Shown here: positions 52,850-64,000 of the stretch, piece by piece | Layout: every line of letters starts with the position of its first letter | Numbering within the stretch: position 1 is the stretch's first letter | From: Hoplostethus atlanticus | Lineage: Eukaryota > Chordata > Actinopteri > Trachichthyiformes > Trachichthyidae | DNA length: 64,000 nucleotides | Direction: 5' to 3' | Assembly (NCBI GenBank): GCA_034670405.1 | Contig: JAXDDX010000058.1 | Coordinates: 1,042,001 to 1,106,000, forward strand | Position numbers and translations under genes: made by a program | Notes under the pieces: generated by a model | The model's input: the letters and a program-made list of their open reading frames with translations, nothing else | Databases searched by the model: none | What the model was told of the DNA's origin: nothing

Positions 52850-53254
52850 GTGGTTATCAGAAAGTGTTAAATCAAAATTAAGTCAATATTTGTCCACCAA
52901 CACGGAAGATGACGCCCTGGCAATAATATCTAGAATATTATCTGACGTTTGGAGACTATAAATGGGCACTAAGTGTGGTCTTTTGTTTACATAGAGACAG
53001 AGTGTTAAACTGTGTCCGCGCGTGTCATTTTGCACGTTCATGTCTATCGCCATGATAGACATGACTCATTTCTGAATGCAGCTTACTTCGCGCAGTGTTA
53101 CAGTGTTAGTAGTGTGTGTTTTCGGGGGACTAGAAGCCCGCTAGGGGGAGGGCTGTTGAAGCCTGCTCAAAGACAGGAAAAAGTTGGTGTAACTTTTCCA
53201 AGAGGTTGAACGTTTAGTGCGTCCAGACTGACAGTCTGCAGCGGCAAGGCGAAG
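52850..53254 (+). promoter_or_regulatory. qsox1: qsox1 5' flank and 5' UTR
   Basis: This holds the roughly 770-bp gap between cep350 and the qsox1 start codon, minus its left part. A TATA-like 'ctataaatggg' lies at about 52957-52967, preceded by 'ctgacgttt' (CRE-like). GC content rises towards the ATG ('gtccgcgcgtgtc', 'ctgcagcggcaaggcgaag'). No splice pair is evident before the ATG. The start site is not determinable here. Confidence 0.4.
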
Positions 53255-61577
<8,323 letters not shown>

Positions 61578-62717
61578 GTAAGGGGGGGAAATGAACAATA
61601 GAGGTAGCGTTGCAAATACACACACGTACACACACTATGAGGACACACAAAAACCTTACAATAAATGACGTAGCGCATTTCACTTTATATAGTTTAAAGC
61701 TTCCCGAGAATCACATCTTATCACTTGAAGAGTGTATCCGTAACCATTAGAAACATGTTACTGGAGGTCACCACTAGATGGAGAATGAGACAGCAGAATG
61801 GCACTCAGTTCACACGTTGTAGCTCTGAGCTGTTGTTTACAGTTCTTTACCTTCAGTACTGTTAAGGAATTGTTTCTTTTTAAGGGGATTTATCTGTAAA
61901 TGTACCTAATTAACTGTTTTGTCAAATGCACTCTTGTTTTTCACCACACACACACATTATTATTGAAGGCAGAAGTGGATGCCATTGACTAGCCTGAACA
62001 CAAAGGGCTCTCTTGGGTATTGTTGACCCTCTTGATGTTGCCTCCCTGGGGGATAGGAGCGTGGCTACCACCCACTCACCGCCCACAGGCTTTATGCAGA
62101 CACAGCCTGATTACTAGCATCCACTCCTCTTCTCCTCCCTCCATCACTCCTTCTCCACCCCGACTTTGGTTTCATGTAGGCATTTATGTAGATCCTTTTG
62201 ATCAGTGCCAATCCTCTGAGGTATACCAAAACACTCCCCTCCTACCGTCCATCTTCCATCATTCCTGGTTCCCTCCACCCTCTTCTCACTGTCTGTCTCA
62301 CTTCTCCTGCCTTATGTCCTCGGCCACTTCTTCTTTACTCTTTTCCAAGTACTCCCACTCCCTATCTCTCTCCTTCTTTTCCAGGCATCCTGCCTCCCTC
62401 CTTTGGGGATGGTATTTGTTATATTTTTCCAGGACTACGAATCTCCATGAGATTATTGTTTTTGTGCTTTTGCCTGCTTTCTTCATGCTTTTTCTGTTCC
62501 TGATAACATCTCTCCATTCTCCCTCTATCCCTCTTTCCTCCCTCTCTTCCTCCCCAGTCACAGCCAGAAGTGTGCCAGCCAGGCAAAGATGTTGTGATGA
62601 TGAGGCTTGACCTGCTAGCCCTGTCCCTATTGGCTCAGCACCAGGCTGTCTCACTGCACTAGTCTGCCACCAATCTCTCTGATTATATCTCACTCTCTAG
62701 GGAGGCGTTGTAGCAAG

Positions 62718-62779
<62 letters not shown>
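62718..62779. repeat. (GT)n microsatellite, qsox1 intron 8
   Basis: About 60 bp of perfect GT repeat. Confidence 0.97.
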
Positions 62780-62781
<2 letters not shown>

Positions 62782-62888
62782 AGGGGCACATGTGTGTGCA
62801 GGGCAGAGCACTGTGGCCTCCCATTAGCTCTAGTTTGTTACGTCAATAGCGGCGGGTCCCAGTGGTATTTTAGCCTGTCCCCTACCAG

Positions 62889-63017
62889 AACAGGCCAGCC
62901 GCTCAACAGGGCTTTGTGTGGCTAAGGAGCCAGTCATAGTCGCAGCTAACCAGGACTTGTGACAGTCCTTATTGACATTTGACTGAGCACAAAGCCCTGT
63001 TGAGCCGCTGGCCTGTT
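62889..63017. repeat. 30-bp inverted repeat with 69-bp loop
   Basis: Left arm 62889-62918 (starts AACAGGCCAGCC) and right arm 62988-63017 (ends GCTGGCCTGTT) are reverse complements with a single mismatch. The loop is 62919-62987. Immediately after lies 'gttaggagca' repeated three times (about 63021-63055). Confidence 0.9.
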
Positions 63018-64000
63018 GTTGTTAGGAGCAGTTAGGAGCAGTTAGGAGCAGTTAGGCAAACAAAATGATGTAGTTTGGCAAACTGTGGTAAAAGATATTG
63101 GGAGGTTTGCAATGGATCAGTGGGATGAAAGTGGATGGATGAATCCGAATTTCATCTGCTCATTGACTATATTTGTTAAAAATAGTGACACAACAAATCT
63201 AGGCCCTATATACTATCACTGCCGTTTCCAAACGGTCAATGAAATATGTTATTATGTTATGTTATTAGTTCAGTGGTGGCGACCACAAAACGTGTATATC
63301 ACAAAAAAACAACGGAGAGTTAGAAGAAAAAGAAATACACCTGCAAATTGCTGCCATTGTGGTAGAATAACTTTTTATGAGAAATTAAAAGATACAGTGC
63401 AGTTTTATAGTATATTTGCATTGTTATTTTATAAGCAAAAAGTGCAGGAAATAAGGTTTCTGAATCTTAGAATCTCCCAGACCTCCCGCTTTGCTTTTGA
63501 AAATCTCCCTATTTCTGAACTCTCAGGGGTGGCAAGTCTGATCCCAGATACTCTTGTGTGACCAAGAAATGACCTCACTGTCAAGCTGCCCCCTCTGCTT
63601 GATTACAATAGGTAAACACAATAAGCTACCTAAACTCCTTGTGAGTCATATAATTAAATTAGACTGAAAGTGAGTCACTGTGTCCTGACCACAGTGTTGG
63701 TGTCTAATGTGACACATTCCTCAATGATGACACATTTTTCATTATTACAGAATTGAACAATTATCAATGGAGCCTGCAAATGTCTTTAGTCCAATTCTGT
63801 GTATGTATGGGTATTTTTATTACCTTCATGTATTCATCATTTTACCCCGGCCTCAAACATCACACTCCTTAGTGTCCATTCAAGGATTGTAATTCTATGA
63901 ATGGTTTGTTGCTGTTAACCATCATCCCATTTTCATATCATCCCATGCATCTTCGTCCAAAGATGTAAACATGGGAGTGATTGTTTTTTTTTTCTGTGCT

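Larger units (their letters stand above)
61578..64000 (+). other. qsox1: qsox1 intron 8 (incomplete)
   Basis: No sequence matching the next expected qsox1 segment (human KYFPGRPLVQNF) is found up to the window end, so exon 9 and the ERV/ALR domain lie beyond. The intron holds a CT-rich run (62100-62560), a TG microsatellite, a 30-bp inverted repeat and a three-copy 10-bp tandem repeat. The 158-codon open frame at 63085-63561 has no family I recognise. Confidence 0.6.

Noticed and set aside
62020-62610. 196-codon Ser/Pro/Leu-rich open frame
   Set aside because: It arises from a CT-rich intronic stretch and matches nothing expected for the next qsox1 exon.
63085-63561. 158-codon open frame in qsox1 intron 8
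   Set aside because: I could not link it to any protein family or to the qsox1 frame. Its position beside an inverted repeat hints at a transposable element, but the evidence is too thin to call one.

Overview
This is a vertebrate nuclear genome window, almost certainly from a teleost fish. It has intron-rich genes with canonical GT-AG splice sites, long microsatellites, Tc1-like and hAT transposon remnants, and tRNA-derived SINE-like fragments. Nothing in it looks prokaryotic, viral or organellar.

Layout. (1) 1-15200: mostly non-coding. It holds one convincing minus-strand internal exon (1839-2383) of a gene I cannot name, a long CTAT tetranucleotide array, a decayed Tc1-like transposase (about 9008-9600) and dispersed repeat fragments. 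(2) About 15250-52480, plus strand: one complete gene, cep350 (centrosome-associated protein 350), with an untranslated first exon, 36 coding exons and a long 3' UTR. I placed the exon boundaries by reading phase, splice signals and similarity to the vertebrate CEP350 protein. The joined exons total 9680 bp. That is exactly two bases more than a whole number of codons, and I found two separate single-base frame breaks in exon 12 (near 28933 and 29611). With both discounted the protein is about 3225 residues; human CEP350 has about 3117. (3) 53255 to the window end, plus strand: the first eight coding exons (350 codons) of qsox1, quiescin sulfhydryl oxidase 1. They cover the signal peptide, the redox-active thioredoxin domain (WCGHC), the second thioredoxin-like domain and the start of the helix-rich region. 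The FAD-binding ERV/ALR half lies beyond the window.

The cep350-qsox1 order and orientation match the human 1q25 neighbourhood as I recall it, which supports both names. The proteins do unrelated jobs: CEP350 is a centrosome and microtubule scaffold, and QSOX1 makes disulfides in the secretory pathway. Their adjacency is conserved synteny, not a functional unit.

I found no undescribed multi-gene system. The observations most worth a second look are: the paired frame breaks in cep350 exon 12; two splice acceptors whose pyrimidine tract is replaced by a long TG repeat (cep350 exon 11, qsox1 exon 8), recalling the CFTR TG(m)T(n) arrangement; a precisely bounded 434-bp hAT-derived insertion that keeps a BED-finger-like coding piece; a phase-compatible 123-bp candidate cassette exon in cep350 intron 26; a 111-bp in-frame cep350 intron that could be retained; and a 30-bp near-perfect inverted repeat in the last qsox1 intron seen.
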